A stretch of DNA of 64,000 nt, from assembly GCF_001540865.1 (NCBI RefSeq), contig NC_033623.1, forward strand, positions 6,568,975-6,632,974, written 5' to 3'. Made by a program: the position numbers and the translations under genes. This document shows positions 1 through 12,400 of this stretch, one piece after another (positions within the stretch are counted from its first letter, which is position 1; every line of letters starts with the position of its first letter). Below the pieces are notes generated by a model, which searched no databases, was not told the origin of the DNA, and was given only the letters and a program-made list of their open reading frames with translations. Origin of the DNA: Ananas comosus (Eukaryota; Streptophyta; Magnoliopsida; Poales; Bromeliaceae).

Positions 1-490
1 CAGTAAATTTTTACAGTGATGTCAAAACTAAAAATTTAATTAATTCAATTTATTTTGTAAATTTTAAAATGTTTATATGTTAATATTTATACATTTTAAA
101 TTATATTCACTAAAATAAATTTATATTTTCTTATTGGGTCCATAGTGCACTGAGTGCGCCTATGGAATGGACGCATGTCCACAAACACTACTCTCCATTG
201 CAAATTATTGCGTGCACTTAGTGTATGTGATTCACACCGGCAAATTTATATGATAAAAATGTCAAAATAAAATTTCAGATAAAATTGTCAAAACCAAAAT
301 TTTAGAATAAATTTTCATTAATTAAATTTATGTTATAGTATTTTAAATGTCTTTGTAGTAAAATAAAATAAAAATTATTATAGGATCTATGGTACACCGG
401 GTGCAGTGTAAATATAGACGGGACACGTGTCAACACAGAGATATTACTCCACGCACTTTAGTATATAGTAATAGATATATACAACTATTC
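1..490. repeat. AT-rich diverged tandem duplication
   Basis: Two related blocks of roughly 245 bp sit in tandem. Each has an AT-rich part followed by a (G)GGTCCATAG/GGATCTATGG-type stretch (near 136 and 384) and then an ACGC-ATGTCC/ACACGTGTC-type stretch. Similarity is partial. No gene is visible. It lies in an intron of MSH1 or upstream of the recognised exons. Confidence 0.4.
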
Positions 491-2022
491 GTAACAATTG
501 CATCTTACTCCCCTTTTTGCACACAACTCCATAGCACAACCCAATTTACGTCGAAGCCCTCCAAGTGAGGAAATTTCAGAGTCTCTTGCAATTAAGGTCG
601 CAACTTCATAAAAAGATCCTCTTTTTGGTTTCTCTCTCTAACTTCAACTGCGTGCCAATTTTCATAGAAATCTCAGAATTTCGTAAAACTTGAATGCACA
701 CGTTCCTCTATGAGTCTAGTTTCACATGAGTCCTTTTGCTCATGAAAATTCTAGAAATACTCACATGAAATGATAGCCCCTTAGCGCATTGTACCTTTTT
801 TGCAAATCACAAAAATTGCAATTTAGCCCATTCTGGATCACAATTTCAAATCCAAAACTCACCCATAGTTGTGTTTTGCTCACAAGTTCCTCCACCTCAA
901 GAATCATGCAATTTGACACATAAAATGCTACTCTTTAGAATAAATGCTCCGTTTCATCTATTTTGCACTTCTGCAACTTCGTCCCAAAACATTAGTTATT
1001 CACATGGAAATTCACCGAAGCCTCTCACATGACCTATAGCATTGAGAGGCCATGTAAGTAATAGTTTTCATTTAGTATAAAATCACTTCGAATTGCATGA
1101 TCGAACACCCTCTTTAGAGAATTCATTGTAAAAATATCTCGGTTACTACATAAAGATGATAAATTGTGGATATCACTTAGTGTCAATGCTCGGCATGCTA
1201 GTTAACAATTGAAATACAATATCTATATTATCCTTATATAAGCATTAATCAACGGCACCATGACCATATCAAGAGTGAAGAAGAATAAAGGATAGGAATA
1301 GGCGAACCAAATGGTGGAGTAGGACCATTTTGGGCTAAGTATCCACCTTGAATCACAAACTCGACGTCTTCCGCGCGTCGCCAGCTTCTTGTCATTCACT
1401 CGGTCCTAAAGAGAAATACAAGAACATCACAAACTCCTTTATGGTTCCAAAAACTCATTATACTAGTCGTACCCTACCATGAGGCCTCAAGGCTTCAATC
1501 CATCAACCCTAGGTCAATCACCAAAAATTACACATTTTTGTATATAGAGGGCCTGAGGTTTCCGCCTTAGCTCAAGCTTTTACCAATTTTGGGGAATCTC
1601 CAAATACAACCAAGAAAACCCTAAGCTTTTCCATATGATGCCAACATCATGCCTTCAGTACAAAGAAACCCCAAATCAACTCCAAAATCCTAAAAACATG
1701 AAATTAACGACAACTAACCAAGGATTTGAGAGTTCAAGAGCAACTCACCTTGATTCACAAACTTTTTCCTTTCATCCAAGAAAAGCTTGCCTGGGCAGAG
1801 ATTGTCGTTTCCTTCTCGTCGTTTCCTTCTCGTGAAGCTTCTACTCTCACTTGTGCATCTCGAGGAGCGAGAATTTGGCCTCTGTTTGCTTCGAAGCTAG
1901 AAGGAGAGGGAGATAGTGAGGAGAGAGTGATAGAGGGTTGGAGAGGTAAAGAGAGCAAGAAAGAGAGAGTAGGCATAGGTTGGCTTCTCTAACTTGAGGG
2001 ATCCCCTATATAAAGATGGGTT
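491..2022. other. LTR-like repeat DNA, no gene
   Basis: Pyrimidine- and purine-rich sequence of the same style as the LTRs elsewhere: long A/C-rich text, then a GAGAGA-rich block at about 1905-1970. It begins with GTAACAATTGCAT, which recurs at 4539 directly after the solo LTR, so the two flanks belong to related elements. Open frames here are short and resemble nothing I know. Confidence 0.4.
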
Positions 2023-2027
2023 GTAAC

Positions 2028-4538
2028 TGTCATGCCTTGGGCCCTAGCGAAAGCGTACTCGGGCACGTGCACAGACCCTTCGTGTGTGCAAGGACACCCT
2101 CCTGGTACACACATGGTGTCTACAATCACAACATCCACCAAGAAGATACATCCTATGTATGGTGATCAGGGCAGGTAAACATAAGCTAAGCTAGTTTAAA
2201 TATTTCAAAGGACTATATATGATTCAAATGTGTAGCTCATTACTCCACCGACATGACCTCAAATATGACACATAACCATCACATAAAAACATAACTCCAA
2301 GCTCATCATCTACAAAAAGTACAACTTAAAATATACATACCACTCTACCATATAGAGATCTCTCAATGGTCTATCTATATAAGAACATCCACATCTCTCT
2401 CATACACCTCAAAACGAAAGATGTAAGGGTCCACCTCTAGATGGTCTTAGTCGGGATGGCTGTAGCTAGAGCAACGTTGTTGCTGCGGTCCCGAGTCTCT
2501 CCTGCGATAGAAGGCTCTGAAATAAAAACAAATAATCAATAGGGGTGAAAACTACAAAAATATAGTTTCCAGTGGCTAGCTGCTAAAAAAGGCATACTCT
2601 TCTACTACGTCAACTGAGGCATAGATAATAAACTGCTGGGATGTAAATAGCAGGAAAAAAATTAGAGTTGAACTGAAAAGTAAATCTACTACTATCATGC
2701 TTCTATATAATGATATAATGAAGTACTATCATGAATGTCCAACTACTATGATTGCATCAACTATGTTGTGATGTTTAAGTGCCAAGTTTTATTAACTTTT
2801 ATCCATTCTTTTGAGGACTTACATAAGGTAAAGTTCTAGCTTGCACCATGCCTCATGGTCCTGTGGTAGTCAACATCTCCACCCTAGAGATGAGACGCTC
2901 TCACGAAGTCCCAATTGAAGCTCAATCAAGTATGGGCGAGGATGGTGTCGTGATGGCTATACCTTTGGAGGGTTGAGCTTGTAGGGAGCAACTCTACCAA
3001 GCATATGCGAATGAGCATATATGGCTCTTGCAAGCTTTGGTCTCATCCAACATGTCTAAAGACAACCTCCATCTTTGACCCCTTTGGTCACGTACATTGT
3101 TTGTTTTACTATTTCTTGTCTCAACTTGTATTCAAGAAGAAATAACTAGTGTCATGATCATGTATCAACTATAAAAGGAACAAACATTTCAACTCAACTA
3201 TAACATGTATAGGAGCCAAACTGCTTATGTCACACATAGATGAGTTGTACTACAAACAATAAGCTTCATGTACAATGAAGTGCATGCATCATGTATCATA
3301 TGGCCTTTACTATAGATTAATTTCCTAACATGCAAATAACCATGGAACCACATGCTAATTCATTCTTAAATATTCTAGTTAGCAAGCTAGAATATAGAAT
3401 AAGCTCAACAACGGAGTAGAAGACATAACGGGGAGTTCACCGATTTCAGTTTGGTCGAGCCCACTGGATAGTTATCGAAGCTCTTTCGCTTCCTCAATCA
3501 AAATTGCCCCCTCTTCTTTCCTAGTACAAAGAAAACTTTTCAAGGGGTACAACCTTTTATAAATTTTATCCCAAAATTCACCAAAATCACATAAAAAATA
3601 GGTGAAAAATACCTCAAAACAAGAAATCCTTAGTAATCCTTCAAACCAAGGCAATGGGGCTTCAAAGAAGGTTCTAAACATAACCAATTTCATCCCAAAA
3701 GCCCTTAGTTGAGAATTTGCAAAATAGTAGTAGTTTTTTAAAAACTAGAAATTCTACCAATTACTTTTCATTTTTGCAAATTAGAGAGTTTAGGAAGGTT
3801 ACCAACCTTAATTTAAGCTCTAAACCCAAGCTCAAGTGTTGAGGTTGAAGATTGAAAGCTCCAAACAATTCCCTTTCCAAGTCGCTTGCTCCACACTTAG
3901 CTCAAAATGCTCCTAATCCCATAGAGAAGGAAGAAAAAGAAGGAAGCTAAGTGGAATTGGAAGAAAAGAGAAAGAATAAGAAGAAAAGATGAAGAAATAA
4001 GCAAAACTCACCTTTTGCCAAGCTTGTTGCGTTCAAAGGGATGAAGTGAAGGGAGAATTTATAGGCTGCTACAAAATCCCCATGAGCCCTCCATGTTTTA
4101 GAAATTACAACCTGCGAAATTTCATGTTTTATAGCGTTGAGTACTGGTATTCGAACCAGAGTACCGGTGCACCACCATTGTGTTTCGGTACTCAGGGCTA
4201 GTTCCGTAAAATCCAAACCCTGTATGCAGTTGATCTTTCCTGCGTACTGGTATTTGAAGCATTCGTATCGATACTCACAAAAATCAGTACTGGTACACTT
4301 TCTAGTTCCGCAAAACTCGAGAGCTTATCCAACCCATTCACCACTAGGTACCGGTATACCATCTCCAGTATCGGTACTCCATGTCAAAACTGCAGTTTGC
4401 AGATTTTGGCCGCCGGAGTTCGTTTTTGCGTCGAAAACACTTGCGTGAACGTCAAACTCAACCGAAATTAGCTGAATAGTATTAAATACTGTTTCTCTCA
4501 GTAGAAATCCGTAATTTGCAAATGTTTAGTGTACTGTA
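2028..4538. mobile_element. Solo LTR, 2.5 kb, TSD GTAAC
   Basis: Starts TGTCATGCC and is flanked on both sides by GTAAC (2023-2027 and 4539-4543), a perfect 5-bp target-site duplication. The last bases are CTGTA where an LTR should end in CA, which is consistent with a C-to-T change. Inside are motifs shared with other LTRs of the window: GCTTGTAGGGAGC near 2970 and palindromic GTACCGGTAC variants between 4140 and 4390. No internal domain or second LTR is seen, so it looks like the product of LTR-LTR recombination. Confidence 0.7.
4140..4390. repeat. Cluster of GTACCGGTAC-type palindromes
   Basis: Several variants of GTACCGGTAC (GTACTGGTA, GTACCGGTGC, GTATCGGTAC, GGTACCGGTATACC) occur in about 250 bp near the right end of the 2028-4538 LTR. 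The same motif is amplified at 29450-29760 and 32120-32350. Confidence 0.8.
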
Positions 4539-4543
4539 GTAAC

Positions 4544-5609
4544 AATTGCATATAAAGCCCCCTTCTCCCAAACAGCTCTAGCAGCGGAAAGTTCGGGCCT
4601 CTATGGAAGTCTGAATCCTAAATGTCCAATAGGGCATCTCGTAGCTAAAGTCCGGACCTCTCTCCCCGAAGTTCGGACTTCTCTTCCAAGGTTTGGATCC
4701 CGAATGCTATTCTGCACGAAGCCTGCTCAGTGTCCGGACTTCCTTGGCAAGGTTTCAATTTTGAAGCAACTTCAAGGTCTAAGTTCTGATGATTCAGCAA
4801 CTTCAAGGTCCAGACTTCTCCATCAAGGTTTGGACTTTGAAGTTTCAATTTTCAAAAACTTGCTCTAGAAACTTCCGTTTTCAATCTTTTTTTATCCAAA
4901 CTTGGTCCCAAGCTATCTTTTAGCCATTCAATTCAAACACGCACAAATCATTTTGTGGCAAATTCATCTGTACTTTGCCTTATTTGGATAGGTTTCAGTA
5001 TACTAAAACTGAAATTCGTATATTACAGTTTGTGCTCTTGTCACCTGTATTTTGATTTGTTAAACTTTCATTCAAAAGTGGAAAGTTGTGATCTAATTAT
5101 TGTTGCCTAAGGTTATGCCTTTCAAAACCAAGAATGAATGCCAATAAGATGATTGCTAACAAAGCCTAGGAGACTCGACTGGCTAAATTATTATTTCAAC
5201 TAATGTACTGAACCAGAAAGGGGATGCAATTTTTTTTGTCTTGGTGAATCTTTGGGCAGCACATTCTCATTATCTCCCTTTTTTTTTTATTTCAGTTTTT
5301 CTGTCTCTTGTCACTTTTTGTTTCTCAACTGAATTTAATTATGTCAATTCTTCTTCATATGTTTCTTACTCTTTCTTGCGATTATTTTCTATGGCTTTCT
5401 TTAACAGATTTTCATATATGTTTTAATCATCCGATTAATCCTTTTCCAAAGTTTGTTGGTCCATATCTTACATAACAACCATTTAAAATCTCCATAATTA
5501 TATTTTTAGGGTATGCGTGTTGGACTATTTGAAAGACATTATGACTACTTTTTATCCATGTGGAAAAAATGGCAATATAGAGAAATTTAAACGTTGTTGT
5601 TAATTTTAA
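4544..5609. other. Intronic DNA with TCCGGAC-type repeats, no exon recognised
   Basis: Between 4580 and 4830, phrases such as GTCCGGACTT, AGTTCGGACTT and AAGGTTTGGA recur every few tens of bases, as in an LTR relic. From about 5000 onward the DNA is AT-rich single-copy-like intron. I found no MSH1 exon here. Confidence 0.45.
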
Positions 5610-6250
5610 CAAGGATTGCAATGCCGCAGTGCGGCACAACACAACAGAGCGGCACCAGGTGTGCCAATGTCATTGCACCTTCCATGCCCATGGCACGCCA
5701 CTGGTGCATTGGCGCGAATTTTTTTAATTAAAGTTTCATGAAAAAGTAGTTTTTTAAAATGTTTTCCTATTTGTAGAGGTCATAAAAATGGCTTATTTAT
5801 TACAATTCACACACCTAAGTAAGAATATAGTCATAACATCTTACTAACTTTAAAAACAGAATCATCTTTTATATGTTATGAAAGTGTATGTATGAAACCA
5901 AAACCAAAGTCATAATTAGATAAAATTTATAGGAAAACACTACCATGGATAAAATCAATAGATGTAAAATGATAAAAGAAATTTTAGGAAATCTTTTTAT
6001 TTATATTTTTTCACTAAAAGTTGGTCTTATAATGCACAGGAACTTACTAATTGCTTTTAATGTTAGTAAGATTTTACAAGATTTTCATATTTTAAAGTAT
6101 GAAAAAATTTTTTGTAAAAGTTTTTTCCTCAAAAATTCAAAGATCTGAAAGTGTAAAAAAACCTATTTTGTCGATAAGTTGGCACGATTTTGTGCCACGT
6201 GTCGGCATGGCCTCAGCACGGTACGAGATGGGCGGCATGGGCAATCCTTG
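5610..6250. mobile_element. TIR DNA element in MSH1 intron (hAT-like MITE)
   Basis: Left end CAAGGATTGCAATGCCGC matches the reverse complement of the right end (GCGGCATGGGCAATCCTTG) closely. The subterminal DNA is rich in GGCAC/GTGCC. The centre is AT-rich with no transposase. I could not read a clear target-site duplication. Ends resemble the 7635-9125 element. Confidence 0.55.
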
Positions 6251-6496
6251 ACCTTTAGTCATAATGAATAGATGTAATACAGCCATTTGTAATTGATGTT
6301 AAATGTTGTAGCTTAATTTTGTATATTTACTATACTCATCTACTTAAAGGGCGAGAAAAGGGTTTCTGCTTTCTGCTTTTTCAGTATGTTATTTCTCTGT
6401 TTGCAATTTTGAGCATTAAGATTTACTTATATTTAGATCACGAGTTTTCTCTGCATTGTGTAATATTGACCTATAAATTCTACTTGATTTTTGCAG

Positions 6497-9400
6497 CTTG
6501 TGAAGTTGCTCGAGTCAAAGGAGGCTAATCACATTGAATTTTGTAGAATAAAGAACGTTGTTGATGAAATTATGCACATGAATAGAAACTCCGAGCTCTC
6601 AGGTATCCTAAGTATATTGCTTGAACCTGCTTGGGCGGCCACTGGTTTAAAAGTTGAATATGATGTGCTAGTAAGTTATACCTTTTTAGTACAGTATACT
6701 GCTACTTAAATATCTAACTTTTACTATTTTATTTTGTTTATGAACTTAATATATTTTTACTTTGTTCGTCTTCAATTATATTTTTGGGGGACTGTTTGTT
6801 GGAAATATAATATGGTGCCATTTCATTTTTAGGTGGATGAATGCAGTTTGATCTCTCAAAGAATAGCCGAAATTATATCTCTGGGTGATGAAAGTGATCA
6901 GCAAATAAGTTCATTTGAATTTATTCCTGGTGATTTCTTTGAGGATATGGAGTCCTCATGGAAAGGTCGTGTGAAAAGGATGCATGCTGAGGACGCATTT
7001 GCTGAAGTGGAGAGAGCTGGCAAGGCATTGTCGATTGCGGTCAGTTTTGGAACCATGTCCCCACCTGCTATGTCCTGTTATTTTTCTGTTAATTGCTTGT
7101 TTTTCCCCAGCTGTTATTCCCTGTTATTTTTCGGTTAATTCCTTGTTTTACCAGGGAAAAAAAAACCCCCTTTGATTTTCAAGGGTATGTCACCATTGTT
7201 TGTTGTTGATTGTGACTGTTGTAGCTTTTATTTGGGTATTGTTGTAAAAATTCAAGGCATGGATTTACTTGCTGCAGCATGCCTTTGAGTAGATTAGCCA
7301 TCATCACAGTAGGTGCTGACACTCATCATGTTGACATGGGCTTGCGCACGGAGACCCTTTAACGGGGTAGTATACATTGGCATGGTCAGCACATGCAATT
7401 ATGCCATTGATGGTGGAATCATTCTACTTACTACCTGCACCTAATAAAAGGTGCTAATTGGCAAATGATAATTGCTGCATTGTGTATTTTCCTGTATTGG
7501 TGAATTCAACATTTTTGGCACGACAAGACCGGAATGCATACTGTGAAAAGTTGTGTGAGAACATTACTAGCTTGATTAGAAAAAGGAGAACTTGAATCAT
7601 CGTACCTTGTATTTCATTAGGTCTTAACTTAGAACAAGGTTTAAAGTGCCATGGCACGGAGGAATGCCGTGGCACGGGGGCGTGCCGTTATGTCCCTGGC
7701 ATGGTACGGCACAGGGACGCTTGTGTGTCGATAAATACGCATGACCTTCTATTGGCATGTTTTGACACGGACTTATTTCAGTTTTTTTGGTTCCAATAAA
7801 CTCTTATAATATTATTTTGAAAGATTTAAATAAATAATTATGAATATTTACTATATATATCTTACTATACTCATCAATTAATATGCATCTAAGTTTTTTG
7901 TAAGTAAAGTACAACTATACCTGATGAAGAATAGAAATTAAAATACAATAATAAAATTCATAAGTACAATAATTATTTAAAGGGATAATTGCCTATATAC
8001 CCCTCATACGTTTGAAAATATTCGATTTACCCCTATTTTTTTTTTCTTTCTAAAATACCTCTCATATGTTCCACCGTTATTGCAAAATACCCGCGCAGTT
8101 ATCTCCTGTTAAGTTAACTTGGGTTAAACGTGAGTTAAACATCTACCACAGTTAAAAAAAAAATAAAATGCCAATTTTGTCCTTAACTTAAGGGCAAATA
8201 AGAAATGTTGGTGACGGTATATGGGTATATTGGAAAAGATCAAAAGTCAAAATACTTTTTATGCCCTTGACTTTAAGGGCAAATAAGAAAGTCAGTGATG
8301 GTGGAAGGGTATATTTGAAAGGGCAAAATAGTAATTTTACAGAGATAACAGAGTTTATTAACAGATTTGAACTCTAGGGGTATATTAGAAATAGGTTGGA
8401 ACGTAGAAAGGGTATTTTCAATATTAGCCTTCTAAGAGGGGTAAATCGAAAAGTCGGATACTTTTCAGTGGTACATAAGCAATTGCCCCTTATTTAAATT
8501 TACATCTTTACATAGAGATGACTACTTAATTCCACATAGATTGTCGCGCTTGATCATATGGCATATTGTTATCTGCAGATACAAGATTTATTTGACAATG
8601 TTGATATAAGTATTGCTGGTATTGTGAGAAAGTCATATATTCCCGATATTACATCCATATTTTTTGTTCTTTTTAAAAATATCTGATCAAAATTTGTTTA
8701 GGAGATCGATTTTTGTTCCCCTGATTCACTTAAAGCTTCGCTGTGCGACAAATTTTGACAAAATATTTTGCGAAAAAAAAAGGATGTCTGTGGTGGAAGC
8801 AGAGGGCTCGGGTCGTCAATTAAAAATTTGCTCGTATATTGATAAATAAGAAGTAAAAAAAAGGCATCCGCCAGAAAGCAAAAAAAAAGTTGGGGCTCGA
8901 TTCCCCAGAGAACAAAAGAAAAAGCCAAAAAAAAGCCAAAAAGGAAAAAAAAAATGGGCGGCACGCACAGTACGTGCCGCCGGCATGCACCTGCGTGACG
9001 CTCGAGACCATGTGCTTGCCGCGAGACGGGGGGTCCGAGAACCCCCCTGTACCGTGCCCCTATCTTGGGGGCACGGTACGGCACGCCTCCCGTGCCGTAC
9101 GGCATGGGCGGCACTTTAAAGCTTGCTTAGAAGCATGCCATTACATTCCAATTAATTGTTTAATTTAAGGTACAAAATATCACATGCAAAACTAGCATTG
9201 CCATCTCAATTATGTATATTTCCATGCCTTTGTTCAAATATCCTTTTTTATAATTACAACTTCGTTTGTTATTATTATCATTATTATTTTTTTTCGTAGA
9301 AGCATGTCATTACGTTCCAATTTAATTGTTTACTTTTAAGGTACAAAATATCACATGGAAAATTAACATTGCCATCTCAATTATGTATATTTACAGTGGC

Positions 9401-12400
9401 CTTTGTTCAATTATCCTTTTTATCATTACAACTTTGTTTATCTTTTTTTTTTTTTGTTTGTTATTTTGTCCTGTTATGTTCTTAGATCATGGAAGATTTT
9501 GTTCCAATTATTGAAAGACTAAAGTCTGTAATGTCTCCTCTGGGTGGTCCAAGAGGTGAAATATGCTATTCAAGAGAGCATGAAGCAGTGTGGTTTAAGG
9601 GAAAGCGTTTTATGCCAAAAGTGTGGGCTAACACCCCTGGTGAGGAACAGATAAAGCTACTCAGGCCTGCTACTGATTCAAAAGGGAGGAAGGTTGGGGA
9701 GGACTGGTTTACTACAGTGAAGGTCGAGAATGCTATGAGCAGGTATTCAATTAAAGTGGAAATATCTACGTGTATATTCCTGCAAAATCTGAGGTTCATA
9801 GTTGTGCTTTTAAAACCTAATTCCTATGTACTCATGTTCTGAGAAAACCAAATTCCCCCATGAATTGGATGATTTCACAACTTGAAGAGTAGGATATTTT
9901 TCTAGGAAGCTGCACTGTTGAGCGCCTATTGCTATATTAATGTTTTATCAGATATTTGTATGTAGAAACCTCTTTTACTTGGAACTGTATCCAACTTCCT
10001 AAGTGATTGTATTCGGATGAAACTTAAAATCATAATAAGCCGTAGTTTATTTTTTTTTAACCTTCAGTTTTCATTATTGACTTTGTACATATGTTGGGCT
10101 TTGTTTTTTGGTTTCAGGTATCACGAAGCTAGTGATAAGGCAAGGAGTAAAGTTCTGGAGCTGTTAAGAGGACTTTCCAGTGAATTGCAGGATAAGATAA
10201 ACATTCTTGTCTTCTCTTCAATGTTACTCATCATATCAAAGGCACTGTTTAGTCATGTTAGGTGGAGCCTTTTATGCCCTGCTTGTGGAGCCTTTTGTAT
10301 TACTCTTTTCTTGCTTAGTTTTTCCAAGGAAACAATTAAAAAATACATATACAAAAAGTATGTGGTTGACATAATCTTACATTATTTGTTTAGTTTAGCT
10401 CAATATTTGAGTAATAGTCTTGCAAACATGCTTTCTATACTTTAATCTGTAGGAAAAGCTTACTTTTTATGTAAAATGAACTAGATGAAGGGGTCTGGTG
10501 CTTGTACTTGACATGATATTTGTCTTTTCATCGCATCAGTAAAACAAATTGAAAGTTGCTTTGATCAATACTACATTGGATCCAAGTAAACTAATTGATA
10601 ATGTTCACAGTGATACGTGAAATATCTTTTCAATATCTTCACACTAATGTGATAAATATGTGATTTATTCTGATGATTCCTGCACTATTGTTATCTTGTG
10701 ATTAAGTGGTTTGGCAGCCATATATACGTGTTCTTATTTTAGTTTCGTACATATGATCCTGCCATAATTATGTTCTGCAGTGAAGGTCGACGGAGGAGAT
10801 GGGTATTCCCTAAGATAAGTGAGTCTTTCTACTCTAAGGTATTAATTCTGAAGCCTTATTGTGTTGAGAAAAGGAGCTGTTATTTACTGTGCTGATGCTA
10901 TTAATTTTTATTGATTATGATGTTACATATTTCATAACAGATTTGGTTTTAGACTTTTAGTTCAACCTAGTAATTGCACCTTTCTACACATTCCAAGAAA
11001 GTATAATTTAAGTTTTCACATTTGATGCAGGATAAAATGGATGCAGAAATTACAAAAGAAATGGCTCTGTTGGGTTTATCTCCTTATTGGCTTGATGTTG
11101 CTCAAGGCAATGCGATACTAAACAATATTAAAATGCGCTCGCTGTTCCTTCTGACTGGACCAAATGGTGGTGGTAAATCCAGCATTCTCCGATCAATATG
11201 TGCTGCTGCATTACTTGGAATCTGTGGGCTTATGGTGCCAGCTGAGTCAGCCGTCATTCCACATTTTGACTCTATTATGCTACATATGAAAACTTATGAT
11301 AGTCCTGCAGATGGGAAAAGCTCATTTCAGGTACCAAATTGTCACATCCCTGGGCTCTTTTGTAAAACCTTTTATAGGGAAAACAGTAAAAAATGTACAT
11401 TTTTTTTTTACCAACACCAAAACCAAAGACTGCCCCAAATGTGCACAGATCTGCTACATGGACAGAGTCTTCCCTGTAAAAATTGACAGTCTTTCCTGTA
11501 CATTAATGGCGTGGGAATTTAGAGTACAACATCAACCAACACATCAACCAGAATATAGCAATAGGGACAACAGATAGGTAATATACATAACAAGATGAAT
11601 AACAATTGCCGTAAACCAAAAGAATCTATAAGAAATTACTAAGAAGCATAAAACCTCAATTGCTGAATGATAACTAAAACAGGAGTTGTCTAAACAAAAA
11701 GGCATAACTAGAACACAAAGCTATTGTCACAGGGACACGGCTAGCGAATCGCGCCCTCACGCACCGTCCCTGAACCTGACCTCCAATGTTACATGAGGAA
11801 AATAGAGGGTGACAAATATATACACATTTTTCAGTGGGTAACGCAAGCCGCCGAAGGTAAGTTGTACTCACTAGTTAATAAAAGAGAGCTATAAGATAGG
11901 TATGACTGGTATAAACAGATATAAATGATACAATAGCAAAAAGTAAAGCAAAAAAGGAAGTATGCAACTACATAATTGGAATAGTACCGCCACTGTAACA
12001 AAGACAATCAAACATGCGTATGCATCAAGCGGATGAACAGTCCAATATCCAAACCCAATCCAACTACCATCATGTTGGTCTAAAGACCTTTGGCAATGTC
12101 ATACTTGTGCTCAGTCACTGGGCATATAATCCCACTGCAAAAGATACTGCATAGAGTTCACGGATTGGATCACGACAACTTCCGAAAAGAATACTGTTGT
12201 GATGGCCAAACCGCTGATGTATGTGAAATACTCCATGAGCGGTAATGATCGATGCTATATGTTCAATAGCCAAACCAGTGACAAATAACCGTGAGAGATA
12301 ATGGGTAAACAATCGACAAACAAGGTCAAAACAATATCTCAAAAATAACATGAATAACACTGGGCGATTAGGTCAAATAACTATCATATAATAGTGCAAC

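Noticed and set aside
5610..6250. Clear 8-bp target-site duplication for this element
   Set aside because: Flanks AATTTTAA and ACCTTTAG do not match well enough to claim a duplication.
8698..9114. 138-codon minus-strand frame in an MSH1 intron
   Set aside because: It lies inside the TIR element 7635-9125 and consists of its GC-rich terminal repeats and poly-T; no transposase motif.
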